Shown: positions 1 to 10,250 of the stretch, piece by piece
How the letters are laid out: every line of letters begins with the position of its first letter
Numbering within the stretch: position 1 is the first letter of the stretch
Assembly: GCA_032718475.1 (NCBI GenBank)
Contig: JAUCBJ010008144.1
Span: 1 to 39,044 of the forward strand
Source of the DNA: Nemertoderma westbladi
Lineage: Eukaryota > Xenacoelomorpha > Nemertodermatida > Nemertodermatidae
Direction of reading: 5' to 3'
DNA length: 39,044 nucleotides
Translations under genes and position numbers: made by a program
Notes under the pieces: generated by a model
Told to the model about the DNA's origin: nothing
The model's database searches: none
The model's input: the letters and a program-made list of their open reading frames with translations, nothing else

Positions 1-779
1 TACAACAGAGAGGACCAGTCATGCCGCGGCAAGGCAGATTTCGTTGTTCTGCTAGCACGCAGACTAAGTCTTACCTTGGCCACAATAAGGCGGTGATCAC
101 TGGAGAAGGGTCGAAGTGTAAATGCATTACAGTCTTGTATAGAGCTCCTGTATTTCCTACGAAACAGAATATGGTCTATCTGGGACTTGTGACCACTGGG
201 TCCACTATGAGTCCATAGCTTTCCAGTTCGCTTCTTGAACTGGGTTCCAGCCGAAAACAATCCATTTCCAGAGATAAAATCCTGAAGATGGACAGAATTT
301 CGGTTAACACTATTGCTATAGACCCAGGGCGATGTAGGTGATTGATGCAGACTTGCATTAAAGTCTCCCAGGAATGTTAAGAATGCATGCTGATTCACTC
401 CATCAGTAGCTGCTTGTAGATTGTGGTAGAAATTTTCCACCTCCTCTACAGGGGCAACACTAGTTGGAGAGTAGCATACAATCAGAACCACCTTAGGAAA
501 CTTCTTAGCCAGTCTTCCAGAACATGAGAAGTGGCAACGGATGATGCGGTTAGAGATTTGGTCTATTTTGTCCAATGCTGCATGTGCAGTTGGATTCATC
601 AATAGACCAATTCCACCATTGCCACTATCATCTGCTGACGCGAGGGCGAGTTGCCAACCGCCCCCCATGTCCTTAATCAGAACCTCATCAGTCTGTCCAG
701 TCTGCATTCGGTGCTCTTGAACACCCACTGCGCTAAGAGAAAGCTTATCTGCCAAGGCAGTCAGCTCACCTTGTCGCAT
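1..779 (-). CDS. LINE apurinic-like endonuclease domain, partial
   Basis: An open frame runs from a Met at 779 to the left edge with no break, about 259 codons. It reads as the AP-endonuclease-like domain of a non-LTR retrotransposon, which nicks target DNA to prime reverse transcription. Visible landmarks are a start-of-domain NTLTLGSPMRQGEL, then VGVQEHRM, GNGGIGLLM, FLGDFNAS, IDHILFRRKYRSS and the closing SSDHRLIVAKVRL. These match the N...QE...GDFNA...SDH order of LINE endonucleases. The style resembles the craniofacial development protein 2-like (RTE-type) family, but clade assignment by eye is uncertain. A stop lies just upstream of the NTL motif, so the 5' end is truncated or starts here. 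The reverse transcriptase would lie outside the window. It may be the same family as the LINE pieces at 16154-16618 and 38121-38328. Confidence 0.85.
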   Translation of the reverse strand, partial: MRQGELTALADKLSLSAVGVQEHRMQTGQTDEVLIKDMGGGWQLALASADDSGNGGIGLLMNPTAHAALDKIDQISNRIIRCHFSCSGRLAKKFPKVVLIVCYSPTSVAPVEEVENFYHNLQAATDGVNQHAFLTFLGDFNASLHQSPTSPWVYSNSVNRNSVHLQDFISGNGLFSAGTQFKKRTGKLWTHSGPSGHKSQIDHILFRRKYRSSIQDCNAFTLRPFSSDHRLIVAKVRLSLRASRTTKSALPRHDWSSLL

Positions 780-853
780 TGGGGACCCGAGTGTTAGGGT
801 GTTTACTGAGGCTAGTCAGTAAGTTTATATGTAGCATGTAGGTCAGTAGGTCT

Positions 854-1236
854 AAAATGAAAAAAAAACGCGAGCGAAGCGAGCGAAATGTTTTTATTTT
901 AACAATGCAAAATGGAAAAGAAACGCGAGTGAAGCGAGTGAAATTTTTTATGGCAAATTATTTTTCTCATTAAATTGCAGTTTTGCACACACTTTATAAC
1001 TTTTTTACACCTCATCAGCGCACTTTATGACTTTTAATATTTTGCACAGATTACCGCGCACTTTTGGTGTTTTTCACACAATTCCGCGCACTTTTATTTC
1101 AATTCCGTGCACTTTTACCGCGCACTATTTCAAAACCACGCACAACGCGTTGCGATTTTTGCACTCCATTTGCAGCCTGGATACTATGGACTATTTACAT
1201 CAAACTAGGATTGATTAACGAGCGAAGCGAGTGACA
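854..1236. repeat. Repeats of a GCGAGCGAAGCGAGCG motif and CCGCGCACTTTT motif
   Basis: The motif CGCGAGCGAAGCGAGCGAAA occurs at about 854-900, a variant with T for C occurs at about 910-953, and a third partial copy lies at 1217-1236. Between them (about 985-1145) a (C)CGCGCACTTTT motif recurs four or five times at roughly 20-40 bp spacing. The GC-rich motif stands out in AT-rich surroundings. No gene is seen in this stretch. Confidence 0.6.
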
Positions 1237-1241
1237 CAAAA

Positions 1242-1355
1242 AGCTAAAGCTACGGGACCTAAACACTACAGGCAGACAGGACCTAATGCTACTGACCTAA
1301 CTCAGTAACTGCCTAAGTATACCGATTTGGACCTAACGCTACCAGGCTGCCAGAT
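1242..1355 (+). repeat. GGACCTAA motif cluster, copy 1
   Basis: Several copies of a short motif close to GGACCTAACGCTACCAG occur here in plus orientation. Related clusters lie at 2984-3085 in inverted orientation and at 3265-3480 in plus orientation. The stretch GGACCTAACGCTACCAGGC at about 1331 pairs with the reverse complement of about 2999-3024. Confidence 0.6.
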
Positions 1356-1495
1356 TGTACATTTGGCCTACCCACGAAAGAGATTCTCAAAAATGTTTCC
1401 ATTTCGTGCACAACTTTTATATATTAGCACAATTTATTAATTTATAGGCCTATAGGCTAATGACAGAATTACTACTGGTTGCCAGTAGGCGTAGT

Positions 1496-1567
1496 CCTAG
1501 ACAGACTGACACATAAGGACTCTGCATACTGGAAGCATCATCGACCAATCAAAATTGCTAATCATCC
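1496..1567 (+). repeat. Left arm of a 72-bp inverted repeat
   Basis: This stretch is nearly the reverse complement of 2852-2925. The shared core includes ACACATAAGGAC and AAGCATCATCGACCAATC. The two arms face each other about 1.3 kb apart and enclose a SINE and two putative exons. They could be decayed terminal inverted repeats of a DNA transposon, or two copies of a dispersed repeat. Confidence 0.75.
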
Positions 1568-1799
1568 CCTTCTATTCCCTTAGAAATTGGAGCCCTCCTA
1601 TTGGCTTGTTTGTTTATAGTCTTACTCTTGATGCGGATTTCAAGCAATGTTAGAATTTTGAATAGTAATTTGTACCCTTCTATTGGCCTGTTTAGGGGTG
1701 ACTAGGCCAGCTTTACTCCCCAGAGGAAACTCTAGTACTCATTTAGCTACCACTTAAGGATGCAAGGCAGAGATGCGCCCTGGCTGGTCCCTTTAAAGC

Positions 1800-1900
1800 A
1801 TTCGTGCCGAAACGAAAACTGCCCTGGCCCATGTGAGGATTGAACCCACGACCTACAGGAGATGTGAATTCAATGCAACCACTACACCAAGGTGGAACCT
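1800..1900 (-). mobile_element. tRNA-derived SINE head
   Basis: On the minus strand an RNA polymerase III A-box-like TGGTGTAGTGG (about 1880-1893) is followed at tRNA-like spacing by a B-box GGTTCAATCC (1837-1846). The flanks do not pair into a normal acceptor stem, so this is a SINE head and not a functional tRNA. The body probably continues toward about 1740, but its end is not clear. Confidence 0.65.
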
Positions 1901-2110
1901 ATAAGCTGAGGGTAAGGTAGAAAGCTGAACAGCCAATACAATTACAGGAGGCGTTTAATTGCTAAGATGCACTGTCAAGACAACGGAATAAATAATAACA
2001 GAAACAGCTGGGATTAAATAGGCTTGCAGTTACACATCACAGACTGATTGCTTACTTACAGGCAGTCTTCTGATAAAGTATTATATATAGTTATAGAGTC
2101 ATAGTCTTAC

Positions 2111-2263
2111 GGCATAGTCGGCGGCAATAACGTCACTGGCAGCCTTCCTCTTCATTCTGCTGGTGGGGTTGCCATCAACAGCAAAGTCGGGGAACGCAAC
2201 AACTTTCTTGATTGCAATCTCCGACTTACATTCCCCCTTCATCGTCTTATTCCTGACGCCGGC
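2111..2263 (-). CDS. Putative internal exon of unknown gene (downstream exon)
   Basis: This is a 153-nt open segment of exactly 51 codons. On the minus strand it is bounded by an acceptor CCTTAG just upstream and a donor GTAAGA just downstream, both phase 0. It encodes a basic stretch that includes MKGECKSEIAIKK and NPTSRMKRKAASD. The exon at 2641-2829 lies upstream on the same strand and also ends in phase 0, so the two join in frame across a 377-bp intron. I do not recognise the product. The codon-like, GC-richer composition contrasts with the AT-rich flanks and supports coding. It may be a host gene or a gene carried by a DNA transposon bounded by the inverted repeats at 1496 and 2852. Confidence 0.5.
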
Positions 2264-2640
2264 CTAAGGAATGCAATGCAAACATAATGAATTAAACTAA
2301 GTTGACTCAATAATAAAAATAAAATTACTATCTATTATATCAAATAAGAATAAAGAATGCATTGCATGTGTTGAGTATATTATTATTATAAATTAAACTT
2401 AGAAATTAATATCCAAGGTGCTGTTTAAATCAGTCATAGTGAGCAGTATTCATTCAGTTTTGTATACCGGTACCTAAACCACGCCGTACCGTACCCGTGC
2501 ATTGTGTCTGTATATCTGGTACATGTATGTATGTATATAACCGTGAATATATTACTAATAATAATAAATAGTACCGGTACTACTAATAGTTCGTACATCT
2601 CTAAAACAAAGAACACTATATAATAATAAAATTAACTTAC

Positions 2641-2829
2641 ATTTCCGTGGTAGTCCTTGGCAAATACGCAATAGCGTAGTTGGCGTGCCACACTGATGAA
2701 CGGTATGCCGACGTCAGGAACTCCGCTCATTCCACGTGTCATCCAGTGCGTGTATGGCGCACCGACGAACACACCAGGATCCGGGTCCCAGAATTGTGAC
2801 AACGGGACCGAAATGGTTCGTACGGTGTA
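2641..2829 (-). CDS. Putative internal exon of unknown gene (upstream exon)
   Basis: This is a 189-nt open segment of exactly 63 codons on the minus strand. It is preceded by an acceptor CTTCCAG and followed by a strong donor GTAAGT, both phase 0. The translation includes LSQFWDPDPGVFVGAPYTHW and RQLRYCVFAKDYHGN. I recognise no family. The right arm of an inverted repeat (2852-2925) begins about 20 bp upstream, inside the presumed upstream intron. No starting Met exon or terminal exon is identified, so this is an internal part of a gene whose other exons are lost or unrecognised. Confidence 0.5.
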
Positions 2830-2851
2830 CTGGAAGCAACTTATTAGCAAT

Positions 2852-2925
2852 TATGATTAGCAATTTTGATTGGTCGATGATGCTTCCGCATGCGGTGTCC
2901 TTATGTGTCAAGTCTAGACAGTTAC
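2852..2925 (-). repeat. Right arm of the 72-bp inverted repeat
   Basis: This is the inverted counterpart of 1496-1567, with most bases conserved. Just outside it (2984-3085) lie inverted copies of the GGACCTAA motif that also flank the left arm, so the inverted symmetry extends beyond the 72-bp core. Confidence 0.75.
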
Positions 2926-3264
2926 AGTACTGAAGATGATATATGTATTTACAGCTATAGCCAGACAGCGCCAGATATTAGTCCCAGTAGCTTTAGGTCC
3001 TGGCAGCCTGGTAGTTTTAGGTCCTGGTAGCATTAGGTCCGTGGCGTTAGGTCCTGGCAACCTGTTCAGCTGTTAGCGTTAGGGCCGTGCCATTCGGTCA
3101 GTAAGTCCACCCAGGTCAGTATAACCAGGCAGGTTAGTATAAAGGAGCAGGTTACAGAGGCGAGTTGAAAGGAACCAAAACAATAAACGAGAGTTAGGAA
3201 TAATATAGTTGAGAATTAGCTCTCTCATGTACAGTAGGCTTCAGGAACATGGCCTAATGATGTA

Positions 3265-3480
3265 ATGCACCAGGACCTAAAGCTACATGACCTAACCCTG
3301 TAAGGCTACAGTACTTAATATCGCCAGGACCTAAAACTATGGGCTGATGGGGCTAAATGCTAGTAAGTACTGTACTGTAGTAGGGTAGTGCCTAAGACGC
3401 TGTATATTTTCCAATTACAATAAACTAAATTCAATTGTTACAGGACCTATAGTATACCGGTTTGGACCTAACGCTACATT
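3265..3480 (+). repeat. GGACCTAA motif cluster, copy 3
   Basis: At least four further copies of the AGGACCTAA motif lie here in plus orientation. The stretch around 3453-3475 nearly repeats that around 1318-1340 (TTTGGACCTAACGCTAC). Confidence 0.55.
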
Positions 3481-3554
3481 ACCACTGACTAGGTCTAATT
3501 AGAAGATGTTCCATACAGGAAATATGGTTCATGGACAATAGCAGGTTTCCATAT

Positions 3555-3575
3555 TACACACACACACACACACAC
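3555..3575 (+). repeat. (CA)n microsatellite
   Basis: About ten uninterrupted CA units, followed by a short ACAGACA-rich tail. Confidence 0.95.
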
Positions 3576-3973
3576 CGACATACAAACAGACATACTGTAC
3601 AAACAGACGAATTGACTTTTCAATGTTGATTAAGCATCGCCCTGACTTGGAAAATTGACGTGTTTACAGAATTCGACTTTGCAAAACTGTTATTTATGAG
3701 TAAAACTATAATGTGTCATTTTGACCCAAACGGCCCTTGGCGTTGCCTAAATAATAAAAGTCAAATTAAAAAAATGTGTTAAAGTAAAAGTTGTGACACG
3801 GTTACATTTGGATAGAGCATAAAAAAGTAGGAGAAGTCATGAAATATTGTGACCCCAATCATTATATTGAATTTGTACAATACATGTAAACTTCATTTTG
3901 GGTCAATTTGACCCAAAGGGTCCTCGGCGGGTTAAGGGTTTAATTTGCTTGTAAAGGATTCCTCACGCTCACA

Positions 3974-4355
3974 TCCTCAATGCCAAGCTCCAAATCCAAT
4001 GACGTCTCCTGTAATGTCGTTTACTCTTTCTCTTGTCCCTCTTGTAAGGGGGAATATGTTGGACACACCATCCAACACTTGTTGGAACGCGATAGACAGC
4101 ACAAGATTGGGACGGCCAATGATGGAAGTAAGACTACACAGCCACATCATGACCCACCGCGGCGATCCCAATAGACGTTGGCTGAGTGACTGGCGTGAAT
4201 TGTTAATTGTTAAACATTTCAAAGTAATTGCTAGACACCCATTGCGCCCAGTCTTGCAAAAGCTTGAAATGTATTACATTCAAACACGCAAGCCCGCTAT
4301 CAACAAGCAGAAACGTGATTGGCTTAAGTTTGTGGTGCTGCTTCCCAGTGGTTAG
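3974..4355 (+). pseudogene. Penelope-like element GIY-YIG endonuclease, frameshifted
   Basis: The frame starting at 3980 reads NVVYSFSCPSCKGEYVGHT, then a conserved LLER. This matches the opening VVY...C..C...YVG.T...L..R of the GIY-YIG nuclease at the C-terminus of Penelope-like retroelements. In that family the domain cuts target DNA. After about 4140 the homology moves to another frame, which carries IVKHFKVIARHPL and LEMYYIQTRKPAINKQ, consistent with the conserved His and the E..YI...P.N end of the domain. At least one frameshift separates the halves. No reverse transcriptase is visible upstream, so this is a 5'-truncated dead copy. Its 3' end may be the AT-rich ATAAATAAATAAAT near 4602-4617. 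Confidence 0.7.
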
Positions 4356-4854
4356 TTGCCTACAGACCTCTCTCTTCATTTCAATACTCGTTCTGTCATC
4401 CTTTGTTATTGTCTCTCTACATTTCCTGTTTGGCTTCCTGAGAATGCCTTGATCTGCGTGGCGAAACCTACCGATCATTTGGCTGCTGTCAGCTGATCAC
4501 TGATTGCATGCAACGTCTAGGTCTTGTTGCTTTTTAGTTTTTTATATACTGTACTTTAGTACTGCAAACCTTCCGGTAAGGTTGTTTACTTAACGTGCTT
4601 GATAAATAAATAAATATAATTCGTAATTATTGGTTACTCAAGCTTCTACTTCAATAAATAGGTTAACATAATAATATAATCGGGTTAAATTATTATTAGT
4701 TGAAATACAGTAGTCTTGCACTTTCCCCATTACTAGTATCATAAACGAAACTTTATATTACCACCATCAGATACGCCGCAAACTTAGAACACAAATACCG
4801 CTATACTGTATTGTTCACGAGTAGATGAGACACGTTGAGGTAACATTGAGGACT

Positions 4855-4982
4855 ATCAGTGCACCTTAATGGCCTACAAATTAACTTGAAGAGTTCAGTG
4901 CACCTTAACACACATTAATAGTTGAGTTCAGTCAATGCACCTTAGTACATAATACTGTAGTTGAGGGCACTCGGTGAACCTT
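4855..4982 (+). repeat. Four spaced copies of a TGCACCTTA motif
   Basis: The motif (C)AGTGCACCTTA recurs around 4857, 4896, 4943 and, degenerate, 4970, each after a TTGAG-like spacer. It looks like a short decayed tandem repeat of about 40 bp. Confidence 0.5.
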
Positions 4983-4984
4983 AG

Positions 4985-7359
4985 CTGGCCCATTTTATGG
5001 TGACCATTTTATATTTGCTTCCCATGAAATTCGACAGCAACACCCACAGAGGGTTTACAGATTGTTCAACTTTGGGAGTTAATGTGGGGCCCTCCTTGCC
5101 TGGCAGTTAACAGCAAAAGAGATGAGTCTTCGCGTTGCTTCCGGTGTGTCGTATTTCACCTGTACAGATAACTTTACTTTTATTGTTTGGGATAGAATAG
5201 ATCATTACTGTAACCTGTTCCTTTCCATGATTGTTGTCGGCATTTGAATAACGAATTCAAATTAAATTAAAGCATGAAAATATGGTGTGCTGTGAATAAT
5301 ATAGATGTTCTCTCCTGTAGGAATGAAACCATAACAAACACAGTTAGATGAATTCACTCTGCAATTAATTCATTAAGCAGGTTAATCTCTGTAACTAATA
5401 TGACACATTTATAAGAAGAAAAACATCCCTTATAATATAATATTTTGCAATAATATATAATAATATGAACAGGAAAATATTATATGTAATAGTAATAGTA
5501 ATATATAACAGTAATCGCGTTATAAATATACAAATCTGAAACATGACCTACTATAGTAAGTCATGTCTGAAAATTAAACTAACATAATTATATAATATAT
5601 AAAAAATAAATAAACAGGTAAACAATAGAGTCTTACACCCCACAAACAACAAAAAAACATTGAATCAGGACATTACGCCCAAAATAGTACTCGGCCCTTG
5701 GGCCATCGACAAACCACAAACAATACAAACACAAAAACACGACATAAACAAAAAACAACAAACACAAATCAAATATATTAAATATGCTCAACATACAGGA
5801 GTGTCTCGCACCCTAACCCTAAGCCTAACCGCCATACACTAAATGATACCGGTATTATACTGCACAAAAGCTAAGCCTATATTCTATAATAAAATATATG
5901 ACATTATGTCGCCTCAAAACCGATGACCTATAATTATATAAGTAGAAGCCAATAATTGCTAAACAATTTAGGAAACATTCGGGGCATTGCGAGCGAAATT
6001 GACCGGCCTAACAATTCATCAATTAATAAAATAAATTAGATAAAAATAAAGTTGCCAATAAATTATGAAAATATAATAATTACATTTCTAGAATATTACT
6101 TTCTACTATTCGTTATATTATTCGTAAAATATGATATTAAATTATGAATTACAGAATAACCAGAAATAGTTTATCCCACGTCACGCCGACTGCATGGTCT
6201 TTTAGTTCTACTGTAGAGTGCATTATGCCGCACACCACGTGAATAAATATTCGCCAAAATTCGCATTCATAGAGTCACTGAAGTTAGTCTTCTATTCATA
6301 ACATAATCCTTGTACGTACATTATTGGTATATTATTGCGTGGGTGGTACTCAACAGCACAAACTCTATGGTATTGGGTTCATAAATCACAAGCGATAAGC
6401 AGTATTAGTATTATGTCATACCTGGAAATTCCCACTGATAAAGCTGAGTACTGTATATATAAGGATGGTAGAATAGACTACGTACTGTATAATGGTTTAT
6501 TTTATCGAGATGTGTGAATATTAGTTCCACGTTTCCAAATGCGATTTTGTTGGTGTTGGTAAATAAATTTTATATCACAATTGCATATTATAATGATAAT
6601 GATGGTCAATGTATTCTAAAAGGAGTAAACATTTACACCTATTTAATATATTTCTGTTCATAAATAATTAATCTACATTGTAATTTTCAGTATTTTTAAT
6701 TTAATCGTTCTTACTTATCCTCACAAATTTTATTGAACTATTTAGATACGCAATTTTATCATAAAAACCTATAATAATAGTATTATTATGTAATTAAGTT
6801 AATTTAAAATTCGCCAAATTAAGTTTCAATAATTGTACCTACAACAGGAAATGGTAGTGGGGTACTTACAGTAGTGTGGGGGTTGCCGCTACACATATAC
6901 CTATACGCTACACCTATACCCGATTGACTGTTGATTCATAAGCTGTTGATTCTAATCTCAATTAAATTGGGTTTTCTTCAATATCCCCTACTCTCGTTAG
7001 TCTCGTTTATTGTTTTGGTTTCTTTAAACCGCCCGCTGTTACCAGCTTGTTTTCTAAACTGGCTACAAGTAAGTGTATTTTATAATAACCACCGCGTTTT
7101 TGCTAAAAATCATTAATAATAAGGGCGAGGGTTTAATGAAAATAGCTGAAAATGAAAGAATATGGACAAACTTTTTAAAACCCTTGCCGACGGAGGTTAC
7201 CGAGGACTTCATAATTCAAAAAAGTCACTCCGAATCACAAAACTGATTAACTTATTTAATGCTTTTAATAGTATAGTGCGACATTGAAATAAGTATTTAA
7301 GCTACCTGGTGAAGAAAAATTGTAAAAAATGTTCCATACTTTACAAAAAAGTATTATAT
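4985..7359. other. AT-rich intergenic stretch, no gene seen
   Basis: I find no coding or RNA gene here. The sequence is AT-rich with ATA/TAA runs (5400-5620, 6560-6840). A short telomere-like CCCTAACCCTAAGCC occurs at about 5811-5825, but it is too short to be a telomere array. Short open frames at 5660, 6335 and 6931 lack any family motif. Confidence 0.6.
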
Positions 7360-7573
7360 TGTAGCAACTCACTCCATAGTCTGATAATAATGTCTGAATG
7401 TGAGTTGCAAATATCAAACCAAAATCTAGTTAGGAATCCTTAAAGTCTGATATCTAGTTGTTGTTATGATTCGTTGCCAGGCAACCAGCAACTCGTTCCT
7501 TCAGTATGCTGGGCCGTACAATGTACAGCATTGGTTTTTATATTATATTTATACATGAATTGCTGCCGCTACA
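7360..7573 (-). repeat. 3' LTR of the Ty3/gypsy element
   Basis: A 214-bp repeat runs from TGTAGCAAC to GCCGCTACA in plus orientation. It matches the first 150 bp and the end of the copy at 10251-10791 once the MITE in that copy is removed. Confidence 0.9.
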
Positions 7574-7598
7574 TGACCCCTACATGACCGTATAAAAG

Positions 7599-8495
7599 TC
7601 AGTCTTGGGTCCATGGGTGATGTAGGGACCCAAATGGACGCTCTAGGGGAGTCCGATGGGCGTCCCGCCGGACAAAAACGTATTTGGCGTCGTGTATATT
7701 CGTTGGAAATGATGACAGCGTTGGACCATGGCGAGATGTGGGTATCGGAGCAAACTGTCTGACTGTCTGACGGAGTTGAGGAAGGATTGTAGATGGGGTG
7801 TGCTGGGTGTCTGGAGCTGGTGGAAGGAATTCACCCGGGATAGTGAGGGGTTCGGATAGTGAGGGGTGAATGAGTTCGGCAGATGAGGTGCCCAAGTCCT
7901 CCTTGGGGGAGGTTCGGATGCCTACCAATACCCATGGTAACTCATCGACCCAATGCGGGCCAGTGAGGGAGGCACTTGAGGTGATGATGGAACCGCTCGA
8001 CCAGCCCATTGGCTTGTGGGTGGTAGGCTGTGGTGGGGTGCAGGCGGGTGCCCTGCAGCTGGTTGATGGCTGACCAGAGCTGCAAAGTGAATTGCTGTCC
8101 TCTGTCAGAGGACAAATCAGTAGGCACACTGAACCATGCAATCCAATCCAGTTCGCTATGAAGACTCGGGCGCAGTTCTCAGTAGTGGTCTCCATGAGGG
8201 GCACAGCCTCTGGCCATTGAGTAAATCGGTTCACTACTGTAAACAGGTGGGTGTACTCGCGGGAGAGTGGTAGGGGGCCAAGCAGATCCACGTGGATATG
8301 GTCAAACCGTCGGTGGGGAGCCTCAAAGGTGCTGAGGGGAGCGTGAATGTGTCGTTGAACCTTGGAGGATTGACATGTTACACAGGTTTGCCCATTCACC
8401 CACCTGTTTGCAGAGTCCATGCCATACAAACCTTTCAGCGATGAGAATCTTGGTGGTGCGCGCACCAGGGTGGGAAAACCCATGAATGGCGTCAA
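7599..8495 (-). pseudogene. Ty3/gypsy integrase, frameshifted
   Basis: The N-terminal half reads CVTCQSSKVQRH, FEAPHRRFDHIHVDLLGPLP and FTQWPEAVPL. These are the CxxC end of the zinc domain and the start of the DDE core, including its first Asp, of gypsy integrases. The homology then moves frame. A second frame at 7942-8127 carries the DRGQQFT and TTAYHPQANGLVERFH blocks, which include the second Asp and the catalytic Glu. The distal part returns to the first frame with WVLVGIRTSPKEDLG and then drifts again. At least two frameshifts make it non-functional. The domain order and position next to the 3' LTR are normal. Confidence 0.85.
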
Positions 8496-8689
8496 AATCC
8501 CGATGTCTCCAAGCAGTGGGAACGATAGGGCATGGTTGTCTGACGGAGACGTCGCTGATCAGAGATGTGCCAGTTGGACCAAATGGGATGTCCTCTAACT
8601 GGAGCCCAGATATAGCAGTTCGGTAGGTGGGGATCTTTGCATCAGCTAGTTAAGCAGTTGCCATAGCTGTGTAGTCGATGTCGGGAAGA

Positions 8690-9100
8690 CTGTTTCTCAC
8701 TGCGTGGATGTAGGGGAGGTCCTGGAGAGTGCATCTGCCACACAGTTATCCTTGCCAGCGATGTGTTTGATAGTTGTGGTAAATTCGGATATGTAGGCCA
8801 AGTGGCATTGCTGGCGGTTAGACCACGGGCCGCTGATCTTGGCGAAAGCGAATGTTAGCGGCTTGTTGTCAGTGTATGCTGTGAAAACGTGGCCCTCCAG
8901 GAACTACTTCTAAGTGACGCACCGCGAGGTACACTGCGAGGAGCTCCCAGTCGAATGCGCTCTACTTTATCTCTGGAAGACGTAGTTGGCAGCTGAAGAA
9001 AGCTAGTGGATACCACGAGTTACCACTTCCACTGCTTCCACTACACTATAGCTTCCACTGCTGTTCCAGAGGCGTCCACTGTAAGTGCAGTGCGGGTGTT
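8690..9100 (-). pseudogene. Ty3/gypsy RNase H remnant
   Basis: On the minus strand the pieces TVDASGTAVEA, AYTDNKPLTFAFAKI and HIAGKDNCVADALSRTS appear in order but in broken frames. These are the conserved Asp-containing strands and the tail motif of gypsy RNase H. A short run of repeated TTCCACTGCTTCCACTAC-like units at about 9018-9065 disrupts the N-terminal part. Confidence 0.75.
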
Positions 9101-9915
9101 TATGTTGGGCATGGGTGACTAGTGTTGCATGGGCGAGGGACTCTTTGCTGAAAGGCGGCCAAAATATCAGAAGTCCAGTCTAGAGTCTTCGGATTGCAGG
9201 CAAGGGCGCTGTGGAGTGGCTGCATGATGGCGGTAGCCACGGGGATAAACAAATGGTAAATCCATTTCGCGGTCGCGGCCATCCCCACGAACTCCTGCAG
9301 TCCCTTGATCGAGGTTGGCTGGGCGAATTCTCTGATGGCAGCGACCTTGTCCAGGAGCAGAACAGAACTCGAACAGGCTGAACGGCGTGATGACCGCGGT
9401 CTTGGCAATGTCCGTCTCAGTGACTGGGATCTGGTGGTAGCCGCACACCAGATCGATCTTTGAGAAGATCTTCGCTCTGGACAGTCTGGACGAGAAGTCC
9501 TGGATGTGGGGATGGGGCACTGGTCGGGAGTTGCGGCGTCATTGAGTCGCCTGTAGTCGCCACACAGCCGCAAACTGCCTGAGGGTTTAGGGGCCATGTG
9601 CTGCGGGGTGACACCTAGGTACTGTTGGACCAGCATCGGTATCTGGGTGGCATGGACAGTGGTGGGAGTGAAGGAGTTCTGGTGGGAGGCCTCCCACAGT
9701 GCATGAGCCTGGTCCATAACTCTGTCGAGGTCACGGAAGTCCTCTTTGGCAAGTTGGAGGCGTATTTCAGTCTGCATCTGATGGAGGAAGGCCTCCTCGA
9801 AGAGCAGACATGAGTGGTTGTTCCACAACTCCTCGACGAGATGCAAGCATCTCATCGAGGGATTGCGAGGGGCAATGGTCTCCGAGTCCATTAAGGTCCC
9901 ATAGGCAAGTGGCAC
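9100..9915 (-). pseudogene. Ty3/gypsy gag C-part fused to truncated reverse transcriptase
   Basis: The first third continues the gag capsid region (LHQMQTEIRLQLA, RDLDRVMDQAHALWEAS). It then jumps directly to the RT fingers (GSLRLCGDYRRLND), so the zinc knuckle, protease and RT N-terminus are deleted. A second frame at 9167-9520 carries AKIFSKIDLVCGYHQIP and KTAVITPFSLFEF, the RT palm with its first Asp. The first frame then resumes with IREFAQPTSIKGLQEFVGM and LDWTSDILAAF, which lie downstream of the catalytic YxDD. That catalytic block is absent. The copy cannot encode an active polymerase. Confidence 0.85.
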
Positions 9916-9934
9916 GGTCTTGTTGGGAGATACC

Positions 9935-10192
9935 TTATGCCTTAATAAGTTGCGCTTTTAGTTTGTCATATTTCTCTACGGCAGGAGTGTCATGGATGAG
10001 CATCAGCAGCTGGCTGGCGGTATCCTGATCCAGTTCTTCCACGACGTAGTAATACTTTGTATCATCCGCTGTGATGCTGCAGATGACGAATTGTGCTTCA
10101 GGTTGCGTGAACCACACCTCTGGTTGAGAAGTCCAGAAGTTCGGCAGTTTGAGTGCAACAGCATTTGCGATCGCATTCTGGGCTTCAGCCAT
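9935..10192 (-). pseudogene. Ty3/gypsy gag N-terminal fragment
   Basis: 85 codons begin MAEAQNAIANAVALKLPNFW, then PEVWFTQPEAQFVI and TKYYYVVEELD, and end EKYDKLKAQLIKA. This is the capsid start typical of Mag/Kf-like gypsy gags (LP.FW...PE.WF...EAQF). It lies just after the 5' LTR and a primer-binding-like site. The remainder of gag continues in another frame at 9915, so one frameshift separates them. Confidence 0.85.
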
Positions 10193-10232
10193 TGTTGCCT
10201 CAAAAGTACGTTTTGAGTTGAATGTAATGTCA

Positions 10233-10250
10233 GTTGTGCCGGGTCACCAA
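10233..10250 (-). promoter_or_regulatory. Putative primer-binding site of the Ty3/gypsy element
   Basis: Next to the inner end of the 5' LTR the minus strand reads TTGGTGACCCGGCACAAC. It begins with the TGG expected to pair with a tRNA 3' CCA one base after the LTR end. The priming tRNA is not assigned. Confidence 0.55.

Noticed and set aside
1800-1900. Possible functional tRNA gene on the minus strand
   Set aside because: A and B boxes are present, but acceptor and anticodon stems do not form. A SINE head explains it better.
5811-5825. CCCTAACCCTAAGCC, telomere-like
   Set aside because: Only two to three units inside ordinary AT-rich sequence. This is not an array.
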